In this document: positions 1 to 7,862 of the stretch, in pieces
Position numbering within the stretch: the first letter of the stretch is position 1
Layout of the letters: each line of letters opens with the position of its first letter
Program-made: the position numbers and the translations under genes
Notes under the pieces: generated by a model
Told to the model about the DNA's origin: nothing
Databases searched by the model: none
The model's input: only the letters and a program-made list of their open reading frames with translations
IMG/VR virus record: IMGVR_UViG_3300010354_000325
Span: 1-32,668 of that record
Direction: 5' to 3' (one strand)
Source of the DNA: a virus
DNA length: 32,668 nt

Positions 1-1505
1 CTCAGTATTAATCTGTTTCGTTCCCCACGGGATAGATTGTCGAAATCTAGGTCTCTACCTAACTCAGTGATTTCTACGGAGAGATCATTTTTGAAAGATA
101 CTTGGTGCGGCAGCCCAATCTTCTCCAAATAATAACTGAGTCTTGTATTTAAGTAATTCAAGTTCTGATCTATGATTTTCTTACGAATAAAGCTATCTTT
201 ATTGGTTAACAACTTTAACAGGAACTCTTCATGTTCACGATAGCGTACTAGCTCGTTTATTTTATCGTAGGTTATTTCTACTAGAGCTGTACTACGCATT
301 TCTTCTATTTGTTCTTGATAAGGATCGGTTTCTGCTGCTTTATTGGTAATTTGCTGCTGTAACCCGGCTAAGGTGGCACGATGTTCAATAGCATCACTTT
401 CTCTATCATAGAACACAACGGGTCTAGTGCCTAGGGCACCTAGTTCGGTTAAGTGAGTTTGTAATTGAACTAACTCTGCTTCTGATATTGTAATTAGTCG
501 TTCACTTTCTACACGATCCTGTCGACGCTCTGCCAATGTCTGTGCCTGTTTGGAATCATGGAAATCTTGCCCGCAGGCATGGCACTTATGATCTTCTAAG
601 GCTGTGATTTCGCGATTTAGTCTAGCTAAAGTTTTATGTTCGCGAGCGATTTCTGTTTCAATTCTGCGTATATCGGTTGTTGTGGCAGCAATATGTTGTT
701 GACGTTGACTATATTCAGTCAATGCACGATGTGCCGCGATTTCGGCGTCAATATCAATTTGATTTAACTGATCATATGCCAAACGTAGTTCTTCTAGGTC
801 TGTAGTGTGTTTTTGACGCCATAGTGTTTGCCTACGTTCTAGTGCACCAATTTGCTCTTCTATTCTTTTGTTAGCATCAATTTGTGCACGTATGTCTGCT
901 TCGGCCTGTGTGATAGCTTCTTTGCTAGTACGAATACGTTCTTTTAAAGTATCGGCTTTTTCCGATAACAATGTAATTCCTAACAACTGTTCAATGATTT
1001 CACGCTGCTCGTTAGCACGTAAACTAAGGAATGGTAAAGTATATGTGTTTAGTGCCACTATGTGCTGAAACATAGTATGGCTCATGTTTAATAACTTTTC
1101 GATGGCAGTTTGTGTTTCCCTACTATCACCTTGACTTTCGTCAGTGGCACGTTGTTCTTGTCCACCCACATAGAACTTCAATATATTAGGACGACGTCCA
1201 CGCTCAATTCTATACTGTACACTATCTTTTTCGAACTCAACGGTGACTAACATGTTCTTATCATTTGTACGATTGATAAGATTATCTTTTTTAATATTAG
1301 TCAGTGCTGATCCGTATAGAGCATAACTGACAATGTTGAGTAATGCTGATTTGCCAGTGCCATTGCGAGCACCTGCATCATCACCACCTAGGTCTAAGTT
1401 TTCACCTAAGATAAGTGTAAGATCTGATCTATCTAGATTAATGCTTTGTGTTACATTGCCCACACTGAGAAAATTACGTGCTGTGACTGATTTTATATTA
1501 ATCAT
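1..1505 (-). CDS. gp46: Recombination endonuclease subunit gp46 (SbcC/Rad50-like ATPase), 3' end cut by window edge
   Basis: ATPase subunit of the T4-type gp46/gp47 nuclease, which processes DNA ends for recombination-dependent replication. My reading of the minus strand gives 501 residues before the window edge (T4 gp46 is about 560). Visible are a Walker A motif ending NGTGKS (K52), long charged stretches typical of the coiled-coil arms, a zinc-hook CHAC pair (C308 and C311) at the middle of the arms, and the ABC signature LSRGE close to the edge. Walker B and the D-loop lie outside the window. The ATG at 1505-1503 shares its A with the TAA stop of gp47 (TAATG), so the two subunits are probably translationally coupled. 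The P-loop is unusually long: about ten residues (LDLGGDDAGAR) separate GEN from NGTGKS, where T4 has GKNGGGKS. Identification is firm from motif order and the gp47 neighbour. Confidence 0.93.
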   Translation of the reverse strand, partial: MINIKSVTARNFLSVGNVTQSINLDRSDLTLILGENLDLGGDDAGARNGTGKSALLNIVSYALYGSALTNIKKDNLINRTNDKNMLVTVEFEKDSVQYRIERGRRPNILKFYVGGQEQRATDESQGDSRETQTAIEKLLNMSHTMFQHIVALNTYTLPFLSLRANEQREIIEQLLGITLLSEKADTLKERIRTSKEAITQAEADIRAQIDANKRIEEQIGALERRQTLWRQKHTTDLEELRLAYDQLNQIDIDAEIAAHRALTEYSQRQQHIAATTTDIRRIETEIAREHKTLARLNREITALEDHKCHACGQDFHDSKQAQTLAERRQDRVESERLITISEAELVQLQTHLTELGALGTRPVVFYDRESDAIEHRATLAGLQQQITNKAAETDPYQEQIEEMRSTALVEITYDKINELVRYREHEEFLLKLLTNKDSFIRKKIIDQNLNYLNTRLSYYLEKIGLPHQVSFKNDLSVEITELGRDLDFDNLSRGERNRLIL

Positions 1506-2521
1506 TAAAGAGTTCTATAAATTTCTAGTAATAAGTTGTTATTATATTGGTGGCTTTCTATAGCAGTCAACGATGAATTAACTATTTGATCCACGCTTTG
1601 AAATGTGATATTCCCTAATGTAATTTGTGCTTCTAAGTCTGCTTGAGTATTGGGTATCAATTTAATTTCTCTACACCCGTAATCATTCATAAAGGTATCA
1701 CGCAAAAACCCGGCTTCTTCATATGAAATATCGATATTTAAGTTTATTCTAGCATGAGTGTTCTTTTTAAGTAAACCAGCCGGGTCATCTAGTACTTGAC
1801 TAAGTTCATAAACACGGTATACTGGTTGGTCTGGCCAAGCATGGTATTCGGGTTCTCGACCCCATTCTAGGATCATTAGGCCACGACTATCATCACCAGC
1901 ATCGGCATAATTGTGCGGAAAACAGTTGCCAATGTATGTAATGTTTTTTTGGGTTTGGCGTTTGTGAAAATGCCCAGTAAACACATGATCAAAGCCGGTA
2001 AAATGTTCTCTACGTACTTCACCGTGATCGGGCATGGCTACCATGGCATTCATCAAGTAACCGGGAAGTTCAAAATGTCCAAAACAGTATTTGGCAGATA
2101 ACTTTGGGATACGTTGATAATCGTCGCTTACTAACCAAGGAGCTATGACAACATCGTCTTGCTCAAACCAGTCATTGACTATTTTAACATTCGGAAGATG
2201 TCTCGCCCACTCCACGGACTGGATATCTCTGCGATCACGATAATAAAGATCATGATTTCCAGGAATAAAATAAACTTGATCAAAATTGGCATTGAGGTGT
2301 TCCAGTGCTCGTAAGCTGTAGTTCAGCGTCACGATATTTATACTGGCTCTATTGTTGTGCCAATCGCCCAAGAACATGGCTGTTTCACAACCATGTGCTT
2401 GAGCAGTCTCGGTAGCCCATTTAACAAAATTTAGGCAATCATCATTATGAATCTGACTGTTTGACTTGAGACCAAAGTGTATGTCTGTAAAAATTGCTGC
2501 TTTTCTAAATAAGTTTGACAT
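1505..2521 (-). CDS. gp47: Recombination endonuclease subunit gp47 (SbcD/Mre11-like phosphoesterase)
   Basis: Nuclease subunit partner of gp46. It has 338 residues, almost exactly the length of T4 gp47 (339). The metallophosphoesterase motifs appear in order: DIH (D13, H15), GDWHNN (D53), GNHD (N89, H90, D91), an isolated GHFE histidine (H149), and GHFH (H184, H186). These are the two-metal ligands of the Mre11/SbcD family, so the enzyme looks catalytically intact. The C-terminal 120 residues would be the capping and gp46-binding part. The gene begins directly after the stop of the upstream methyltransferase-like gene (TAA immediately followed by ATG) and overlaps gp46 by one base, which points to one polycistronic message. 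No strong Shine-Dalgarno site precedes it, consistent with translational coupling. Confidence 0.95.
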   Translation of the reverse strand: MSNLFRKAAIFTDIHFGLKSNSQIHNDDCLNFVKWATETAQAHGCETAMFLGDWHNNRASINIVTLNYSLRALEHLNANFDQVYFIPGNHDLYYRDRRDIQSVEWARHLPNVKIVNDWFEQDDVVIAPWLVSDDYQRIPKLSAKYCFGHFELPGYLMNAMVAMPDHGEVRREHFTGFDHVFTGHFHKRQTQKNITYIGNCFPHNYADAGDDSRGLMILEWGREPEYHAWPDQPVYRVYELSQVLDDPAGLLKKNTHARINLNIDISYEEAGFLRDTFMNDYGCREIKLIPNTQADLEAQITLGNITFQSVDQIVNSSLTAIESHQYNNNLLLEIYRTL

Positions 2522-3091
2522 TTAATTTTTAGGAAATAAAACTAGTACACCTTCAAAAACTGGAATAATTGTATAGTCGTGAGTTGTAGAAAAAATGTCA
2601 GTTAACTCATTAACAGTCTTGTTTATTCGGTAATAAGGAGGTAGTCCCGGGTTGTATTTGGGGTTGTTATCGGGTTTGAGTACATGTACATCATCAAACA
2701 TAATAACATCATGTTGGTATGAGGGTTTGAGACTTTTAATTAGTTCCAGTTCTTCAGCCAATGGAAACAAGGTTCTTTCGGTATCAGGAAGTCCGTAATG
2801 CCCAGGAAAATGAGCGTCTAACCAAAACACTGTGCGTTCTGTAATTGTTGGCAAAATATTTTCTAAGAAAGTAATACTATCACTGTGATGGATAACGGCC
2901 TCTGGGACTAGTGCTTGTGATTTAGCGACACAATCTAGATTAATATCGCAGCTATACATTTTAGTAAAACCTAAATCACGCACATATGACAAACTATTTC
3001 CCACCCAGCAACCAGTTTCTACAAATGTAGTGGCATTATATTTTGTTCGAAAATAGTCTAGATTTATACCATCACAATACAATTCGGTCAT
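2522..3091 (-). CDS. Class I SAM-dependent methyltransferase-like protein
   Basis: A 189-residue protein with the look of a Rossmann-fold methyltransferase. A glycine-containing motif I, FVETGCWVGNSL (residues 23-34), is followed by an acidic residue at the end of the second strand (CDIN, D49), an SDS segment (70-72), and WLDAHFPG (90-97), which resembles the Asp-His segment of small phage and sugar-type methyltransferases. A later FDD motif could bind metal. The substrate cannot be told from sequence: nucleic acid, a sugar or a protein are all possible. It sits between gp55 and gp47 with no gap to gp47, so it is co-transcribed with replication and late-regulation genes. It has its own good Shine-Dalgarno site (AAAGGA, five bases before ATG). 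Not a T4 core gene, so probably accessory. I am fairly sure of the fold and unsure of the activity. Confidence 0.65.
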   Translation of the reverse strand: MTELYCDGINLDYFRTKYNATTFVETGCWVGNSLSYVRDLGFTKMYSCDINLDCVAKSQALVPEAVIHHSDSITFLENILPTITERTVFWLDAHFPGHYGLPDTERTLFPLAEELELIKSLKPSYQHDVIMFDDVHVLKPDNNPKYNPGLPPYYRINKTVNELTDIFSTTHDYTIIPVFEGVLVLFPKN

Positions 3092-3096
3092 TTTTG

Positions 3097-3102
3097 TCCT
3101 TT
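3097..3102 (-). promoter_or_regulatory. Shine-Dalgarno site of the methyltransferase-like gene
   Basis: On the minus strand AAAGGA stands five bases before the ATG at 3091-3089, giving the gene its own ribosome site instead of relying on gp55 translation. Confidence 0.6.
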
Positions 3103-3115
3103 AAAATACCACTTG

Positions 3116-3124
3116 ATTTTAGCA
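3116..3124 (-). promoter_or_regulatory. Possible extended -10 promoter before the methyltransferase-like gene
   Basis: The minus strand reads TGCTAAAAT in the 50-base gap between gp55 and the methyltransferase-like gene, one mismatch from the extended -10 form TGnTATAAT. No convincing -35 box is visible. If real, it would let the methyltransferase-gp47-gp46 set be expressed apart from gp55. The motif is short and the DNA is AT-rich, so chance is a real possibility. Confidence 0.25.
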
Positions 3125-3141
3125 TATGCATTAAAATTTGT

Positions 3142-4005
3142 CTAGTCATGATCATCATGTATATGCCCACCTGATAACATACCTTGCCTAGTGTAGCTAG
3201 GAGCAAAGTTATTCATTTCTAAAATATCGTCACGTAGATTTTGATTGCGTTTTTCTATATTAAGTACACGAGTAAAACTATTAGTGATAGCAGCAGTATA
3301 GTAGGCAAAGGGGTTCGAGCTTTTTGATTCATCAAATTGTAGTCCGATTTGGCTTAATTGCAGTAATGCTTGGCTACGCATTTCGTCATTGTACGTATAT
3401 CCACGCCAATTGCTACGAGTAGCATAACGTTCACATAGTTTCATAAACATATGTGCTAGAGTACGAGTCATAGTACCGTGTTCTTTTGAATATACTCCGG
3501 TTTCTAAATCTCCCTGCCAGTGACTCTTGCCCACACAGTAAGGTTTGTTACGAAGCCCGATTTTATAGTGCTGAAATGGGGGAAAGTTGCATTTAACATA
3601 TTTTACAGGACTGGTAACAACTTCGTCGTCATATTCGGTATGAACAGGATCGTCCTCTACTTCAATTAGTAATGCACGACGTTGTGGAGCAGGAGCAGTG
3701 GGAATATGATCCCAAGTCATTACTCGTATTACAATGTCATTTTTCTTAATTTGAGTTAATGGAATTTCGAACTCATCTAATTTACGTTTTTCGCCTCGTG
3801 ATTGACTTTCTTCCCAAGCTAACTTAGATAATCTTTCGGCACGATTTTGTCTTGCTTGCTCAATTACAGCAGTGTTTATACTTTTTACACCGTGAACTAT
3901 GATGTCGTAATCGGCTAGATCTGGGGTCAAATAGCTGCAATATGTATTTTTGCTTTTGTGGATTTCTTTCAGTATGTCTTTATTGTTAAGATAATTGCTT
4001 TTAAT
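3142..4005 (-). CDS. gp55: Late-transcription sigma factor gp55, probable ATT start
   Basis: Sigma-like factor that directs host RNA polymerase to phage late promoters. The C-terminal third carries the recognisable core of aquatic T4-type gp55: a sigma region 2-like helix set (GYTYNDEMRSQAL, then NPFAYYTAAITNSFTRVL), then EKRNQNLRDD and SYTRQ near the end. The N-terminus SNYLNNKDILKEI matches the YVNNKELL start of T4 gp55. An ATG reading begins 20 codons upstream at 4065, but those residues (hydrophobic, tyrosine-rich) do not fit the family and have no ribosome site. An AAGGAG lies seven bases before an in-frame ATT at 4005-4003, so I place the start there (287 residues; T4 is 185). The middle, about residues 60-170, is longer than in T4. 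The C-terminus ends in GGHIHDDHD and lacks the hydrophobic clamp-binding tail of T4 gp55. Function is confident, exact start less so. Confidence 0.85.
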   Translation of the reverse strand: MKSNYLNNKDILKEIHKSKNTYCSYLTPDLADYDIIVHGVKSINTAVIEQARQNRAERLSKLAWEESQSRGEKRKLDEFEIPLTQIKKNDIVIRVMTWDHIPTAPAPQRRALLIEVEDDPVHTEYDDEVVTSPVKYVKCNFPPFQHYKIGLRNKPYCVGKSHWQGDLETGVYSKEHGTMTRTLAHMFMKLCERYATRSNWRGYTYNDEMRSQALLQLSQIGLQFDESKSSNPFAYYTAAITNSFTRVLNIEKRNQNLRDDILEMNNFAPSYTRQGMLSGGHIHDDHD

Positions 4006-4012
4006 TTTTGTT

Positions 4013-4018
4013 CTCCTT
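4013..4018 (-). promoter_or_regulatory. Strong Shine-Dalgarno site that fixes the gp55 start
   Basis: The minus strand reads AAGGAG, then seven bases, then ATT at 4005-4003 in the gp55 frame. It is the best ribosome site in the divergent region and no ATG, GTG or TTG lies at the right distance in frame. This is the reason for choosing the ATT start of gp55. Confidence 0.6.
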
Positions 4019-4073
4019 AACGCTTTATAATAAAAATAACATAGTTTGCCATAAATTGCAACCATTTTTTACA

Positions 4074-4081
4074 GGTAAATA
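4074..4081 (+). promoter_or_regulatory. Candidate late promoter upstream of gp48
   Basis: GGTAAATA resembles the T4 late element TATAAATA (two mismatches). Its end lies 21 bases before the gp48 ATG, almost the same geometry as the candidate before gp6. It lies in the divergent gap facing the late baseplate block, where a late promoter is expected. A TATAAT at 4087-4092 is an alternative but would leave almost no leader. A GAGG ribosome site follows at 4093-4096. Confidence 0.4.
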
Positions 4082-4101
4082 CTGCATATAATGAGGTACC
4101 T

Positions 4102-4983
4102 ATGAGTTTATTTGAGCAAATAGTACAAACTGTAGCAGCACCGGCCTTGGTAGGCACCAGAATGCTAACCAAAGCCATTGCTCCTGTACTAGATCCCGTG
4201 GTAGGCAGGTTACAGTCATCTGGGCTGCTTGGTATAAATGGACTTGGGTTGGGCAATGGTATTAAAAAACCTTTCAATGTTCAGTTCAACAGTGGGTCAG
4301 ATGCAAGTGACTGGAAAGTTCGTATACGCATAGGCGATACTAGTAGAATTTTGTACAAAAGCGGACTGGGTGGCGTTTTGAATCCGTTGACACAGACTGG
4401 TGGAGTTGTTTTCCCCTATACTCCAAACATCACAGTTGCTTACCAAGGTAATTATTCTCCACAAAGATTTACTCACAGCAACTATGCTCACTATAGTTAC
4501 GATAATTCCGAAGTGCAAACTATACAGATTCAAGCAGATTTTACTGCACAAAATCAAGAAGAAGCAGACTATGTATTGGCTTGTATTTATTTCTTTAGGG
4601 CTACAACCAAGATGTTCTTTGGGCAAGGTGAATTCGCCGGATACCCGCCACCCTTAGTGTTTTTGAGTGGGTATGGAAAACATTATTTCCCTGATGTGCC
4701 TTGTATAGTACTGTCGTTCAGCCATACCATGCCTAGCGAAGTTGATTATATCGAAACCAGTGGTGCCAACGGTGGCGTCAATTTTCAACCCAATACCGGT
4801 GCTGGTGAGTTTGGCGAAGAACCTAGAATTGGCGGCAGTGGAGGTGGAGGTGGACGAACTAGGATACCGACCATGAGCACATTTAGTATAGGTCTGCAAC
4901 CAGTATACAGTAAAGAATCTTTGACCAAGTTCGATTTGAATGAATTTGCACAAGGTAAATTAGTTGAAGGTAGGTTCATATAA
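4102..4983 (+). CDS. gp48: Baseplate tail-tube junction protein gp48
   Basis: Protein that caps the baseplate hub and primes tail-tube polymerisation. It has 293 residues (T4 gp48 has 364). The middle has a conserved pattern I recognise from aquatic T4-type gp48: DWKVRIRIG, GGVVFPYTPNI, THSNYAHYSY, a tube-like strand IQADFTAQNQEEADYVLA, and FFRATTKMFFGQ followed by PPPLVFLSGYG. The N-terminal 55 residues are Ala/Leu/Gly-rich. A Gly-rich loop (about residues 230-255) precedes a conserved C-terminal tail. The start is supported by GAGG five bases upstream. It is the first gene of the plus-strand late block and its TAA overlaps the gp53 ATG by one base. Confidence 0.9.
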   Translation: MSLFEQIVQTVAAPALVGTRMLTKAIAPVLDPVVGRLQSSGLLGINGLGLGNGIKKPFNVQFNSGSDASDWKVRIRIGDTSRILYKSGLGGVLNPLTQTGGVVFPYTPNITVAYQGNYSPQRFTHSNYAHYSYDNSEVQTIQIQADFTAQNQEEADYVLACIYFFRATTKMFFGQGEFAGYPPPLVFLSGYGKHYFPDVPCIVLSFSHTMPSEVDYIETSGANGGVNFQPNTGAGEFGEEPRIGGSGGGGGRTRIPTMSTFSIGLQPVYSKESLTKFDLNEFAQGKLVEGRFI

Positions 4984-5282
4984 TGGCCGCTGAATATACA
5001 AAATTTAGTCCATATTTTACAACAGAAAGATTTGGTAGATTTCTTGACATTCTAAATTACAGATCTATACCACGCAGTAACCAAGACATTCTATTTAAAA
5101 TCAACAAAGTTTATGAATATAGACCTGATCTGTTGGCCAACGACGTCTATAACAATCCTGACCTATGGTGGGTATTTGCAGCTAGGAATCCCAATACCAT
5201 CAAGGATCCCGTATTTGATTTTTATTTAGGACAAAAGATTTTTATTCCTGATTCTAACACATTGATGTCTGCCCTGGGGTAA
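4983..5282 (+). CDS. gp53: Baseplate wedge protein gp53 (short form)
   Basis: Wedge component that helps join the wedges to the hub. It has 99 residues, about half of T4 gp53 (196) and in line with the short gp53 of aquatic T4-like phages. Recognisable are the N-terminal YFTTERFG region and the C-terminal block NNPDLWWVFAARNPN, then DPVFDFYLGQKIFIPD, which has the LysM-like ending of the family. Its ATG overlaps the gp48 stop (TAATG), with a purine-rich GAAGGTAGG stretch inside the end of gp48, so the two are translated together. Confidence 0.88.
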   Translation: MAAEYTKFSPYFTTERFGRFLDILNYRSIPRSNQDILFKINKVYEYRPDLLANDVYNNPDLWWVFAARNPNTIKDPVFDFYLGQKIFIPDSNTLMSALG

Positions 5283-5285
5283 CGC

Positions 5286-7853
5286 ATGGTAGGTTTTACT
5301 ATTGTTAGGAGAATCAATGATGGTGCACTCAAGGCCGCAGATGAAACAGCCACAGCTAGATCTGAGACCTTAGAACAACCAAGTCCCATCAATGCACAAG
5401 AGCAATTCAACTTAGAGCTTCCTGACAGCACCGGTGAGGAGGATGGTCTAGCTGACCTACCTGTAGGCGATGACTATTCGGGTGTTGACTTTTCAGAAAA
5501 CAGCGGACCCGGTGATCCCAGTGTAGCCGGCATTGATTATGCACCCGACAGTCTAGGGGATTCGGGCGGGTCAATGGATGATGCTTTCCTTGAAGACGAA
5601 TATGGGCAAGGTGGCGAAGATATAACATTAGATTCTGGATTTACTGGTCAAACCGAAGGTGTTAAAAAACCTAAACCAAACCCACTAAACAAATATCCTA
5701 CTTATACATATGGTATTAGTTTAGCATATATGACCTTAAAAGAATATAACTCGGTTGTGGCTAGAGGTAGTCCCTGGAGTCCTAGCAACGGACAAGTGCT
5801 GATAGCCAGTGGCGGTAGGCGTGGCACTAACTTCAGTAGAAATCAATACTTTGAGCTAGACATGTACATAACCGAGCTCAAGATGAAAACTGTTATCGGG
5901 CTAAACTCTCAAAATAAAGGTACCAATGCTATTGAAGTAGAATTCACTATACACGAACCTCTTGGTGCAAGTTTCTTAGAAAATCTAGTTTCTGTGGCAC
6001 GCGACGCCGGGATTAAGATGTGGGATCAAATGCCGTTAGTTCTGCAAATAGATTTTTTTGCTGTTGAACCAGATGGGTCATATGCTCCTAATCCTATACC
6101 AAGCATAACCAAATACATTTGTGTAAAAATAATAGACATTAAAATTGCAATCACACAAAAAGGTGCCGAGTACAAAATGCGAGCAGTGCCGCAGAGTCAT
6201 GCAGCACTACAATCAAAAACAGTTACAGTGCCGGTAAACTTTGAAGTAACTGCTAAAAGTGTACAAGAATTTTTTAAGAGCACAGGTAGTTCGGATTTAA
6301 GATTTGATTTACCACCATATGATAATCAGCCTAAAACTGCAAACAATGCCACTAGGGATGAAAACAAAACCGAAGGTGATACTAGACGATTGGGTAATAC
6401 AGCCAGTCCTAAGCCCAAGTCATATGGTACACTTAGTCTAGCAGATGCTTTGAACGAATATCAAAAAGAATTGGCTAAAAAGGGCTATCAAGGAGTAGCA
6501 GATGAATACGTATTTGTGATCGATCCTGAAATAGAACGTGCCAACATCTTTGTTAAAGACTTTCATAATCTTACGCAAGCTCCTGCACAAAACGATAAGA
6601 CCAAAAAAGAGGAGCTAGATAAAGCCTCTGGTGTAATTCCTATCAATGCTGGTTCAAACTTGGTCGAAGTCATTAACAACATCATACGTAGTAGTGATTA
6701 TTATAGATCAAAAATACAAGCACCTAGCAATGAAATGGAAGCTCAGGCTGAACAAAACACCAAAAGTCAGCCTTTGGCCTTGCATAAAGTAGTAACCACA
6801 GTAGAGTACTTAGACCAGTGGGATAACAAGCGTAAGGTATACAAAAAGAAAATTACCTACAACATAACTAAATTTACCTATCATAATCAACAATATCCCA
6901 ATGCCAAAAAGTCTATTCCCACAGTCATGGACAAGGAATACAACTACATATTCATGGGTAAGAATACCGAAGTCATTGATATGAAAATTGAATTTAATAC
7001 ACTATTTTTTCAATCTTTGACTGCATTTGAAACAAAAACTGCTCAAGATAATTTAGATACATCCACTGAATATGCGTTTGCAGAAGGCATAGATCCCAGT
7101 GCTGTACGTGCTGCGGCAGTGGGTGGCAATCAAGCTGCCTCGGGCACTGGTGGGTTACAGACACTACGAATTGAAACATCGCCCATTAATAAATCACACA
7201 ATCAGCTTAATGACGGTAGTAAGAAATCTGTTCAAGCAGTTGATTTATATAATAGCGTATTCAACAAACGCGGCGGCGACATGATTTCTATTGATTTAGA
7301 AATAGCTGGAGATCCTGATTTAATCAAGCAGGATGATGTGTGGCTTCCCCCTGGAGCCACTAGAGATTCCAGCAGTTTATTAATGGATAAGAAACAATTA
7401 TTCATGCGACTAAATTTTAAGATTCCTAGAGATATAGACTTATCTAGCGGCATGTATGAGTTTGAATCTAGGAACAGTGCGTTTTCGGGCATATATACTA
7501 TTATCAGTGTTGAAAATACTTTTAGCAATGGGCTTTTCAAACAAAAATTAAAATGTGCTAGATTATTTGATCAACCAGCCGATAATCAAAATCAACGAGT
7601 TTCGCGTGAAGAAAGCAATCCAAATCGTTCGGTAGCTATGCCATCGCTAGGTTCAGAAGATCGTGAAATAGGTATCATGGGTAATCGTAACGGAATAAAC
7701 GATGATGACGATGGTGATGAAACTACCACTAGATCAAATCAACGTGATGCTGCTGGATCACGAGAAGATGATACACCACAAACTGATTTTGAGTTAGCCA
7801 ACTACCAGCAATGGCCCGAGGAATTCGCCGTAAATGAAACTGATCTACCCTAG
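5286..7853 (+). CDS. Large structural protein, probable baseplate hub subunit (gp27/gpD-type role)
   Basis: 855 residues, lying between gp53 and the gp5 spike, where a hub subunit would be expected. Residues about 30-120 are strongly acidic, Gly/Asp-rich and probably disordered. A structured part begins near KYPTYTYGISLAYMTL (about residue 135). Near the C-terminus the pattern GDPDLIKQDDVW (about 674-685), then SGIYTIISVENTFSNG and FKQKLKCARL (about 734-760), resembles the last domain of gpD/gp44-type hub proteins, where GDP...L and a Y.V..V.H.F..G pattern close a barrel. The tail ends in another acidic low-complexity stretch (DDDDGDE). T4 gp27 has 391 residues, so this is more than twice as long. 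No clear overall family is recognised; the hub role rests on position and this C-terminal pattern. The upstream ribosome site is weak. Confidence 0.5.
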   Translation: MVGFTIVRRINDGALKAADETATARSETLEQPSPINAQEQFNLELPDSTGEEDGLADLPVGDDYSGVDFSENSGPGDPSVAGIDYAPDSLGDSGGSMDDAFLEDEYGQGGEDITLDSGFTGQTEGVKKPKPNPLNKYPTYTYGISLAYMTLKEYNSVVARGSPWSPSNGQVLIASGGRRGTNFSRNQYFELDMYITELKMKTVIGLNSQNKGTNAIEVEFTIHEPLGASFLENLVSVARDAGIKMWDQMPLVLQIDFFAVEPDGSYAPNPIPSITKYICVKIIDIKIAITQKGAEYKMRAVPQSHAALQSKTVTVPVNFEVTAKSVQEFFKSTGSSDLRFDLPPYDNQPKTANNATRDENKTEGDTRRLGNTASPKPKSYGTLSLADALNEYQKELAKKGYQGVADEYVFVIDPEIERANIFVKDFHNLTQAPAQNDKTKKEELDKASGVIPINAGSNLVEVINNIIRSSDYYRSKIQAPSNEMEAQAEQNTKSQPLALHKVVTTVEYLDQWDNKRKVYKKKITYNITKFTYHNQQYPNAKKSIPTVMDKEYNYIFMGKNTEVIDMKIEFNTLFFQSLTAFETKTAQDNLDTSTEYAFAEGIDPSAVRAAAVGGNQAASGTGGLQTLRIETSPINKSHNQLNDGSKKSVQAVDLYNSVFNKRGGDMISIDLEIAGDPDLIKQDDVWLPPGATRDSSSLLMDKKQLFMRLNFKIPRDIDLSSGMYEFESRNSAFSGIYTIISVENTFSNGLFKQKLKCARLFDQPADNQNQRVSREESNPNRSVAMPSLGSEDREIGIMGNRNGINDDDDGDETTTRSNQRDAAGSREDDTPQTDFELANYQQWPEEFAVNETDLP

Positions 7854-7862
7854 GAATTATAG

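Noticed and set aside
4006-4065. ATG at 4065 as the gp55 start
   Set aside because: The extra 20 residues do not resemble gp55 family N-termini, no ribosome site precedes the ATG, and a strong AAGGAG sits downstream before an in-frame ATT.
4017-4277. Minus-strand open frame of 86 codons antisense to gp48
   Set aside because: It lies opposite the conserved gp48 frame, shows no known motif and has no upstream signals; it is a shadow.
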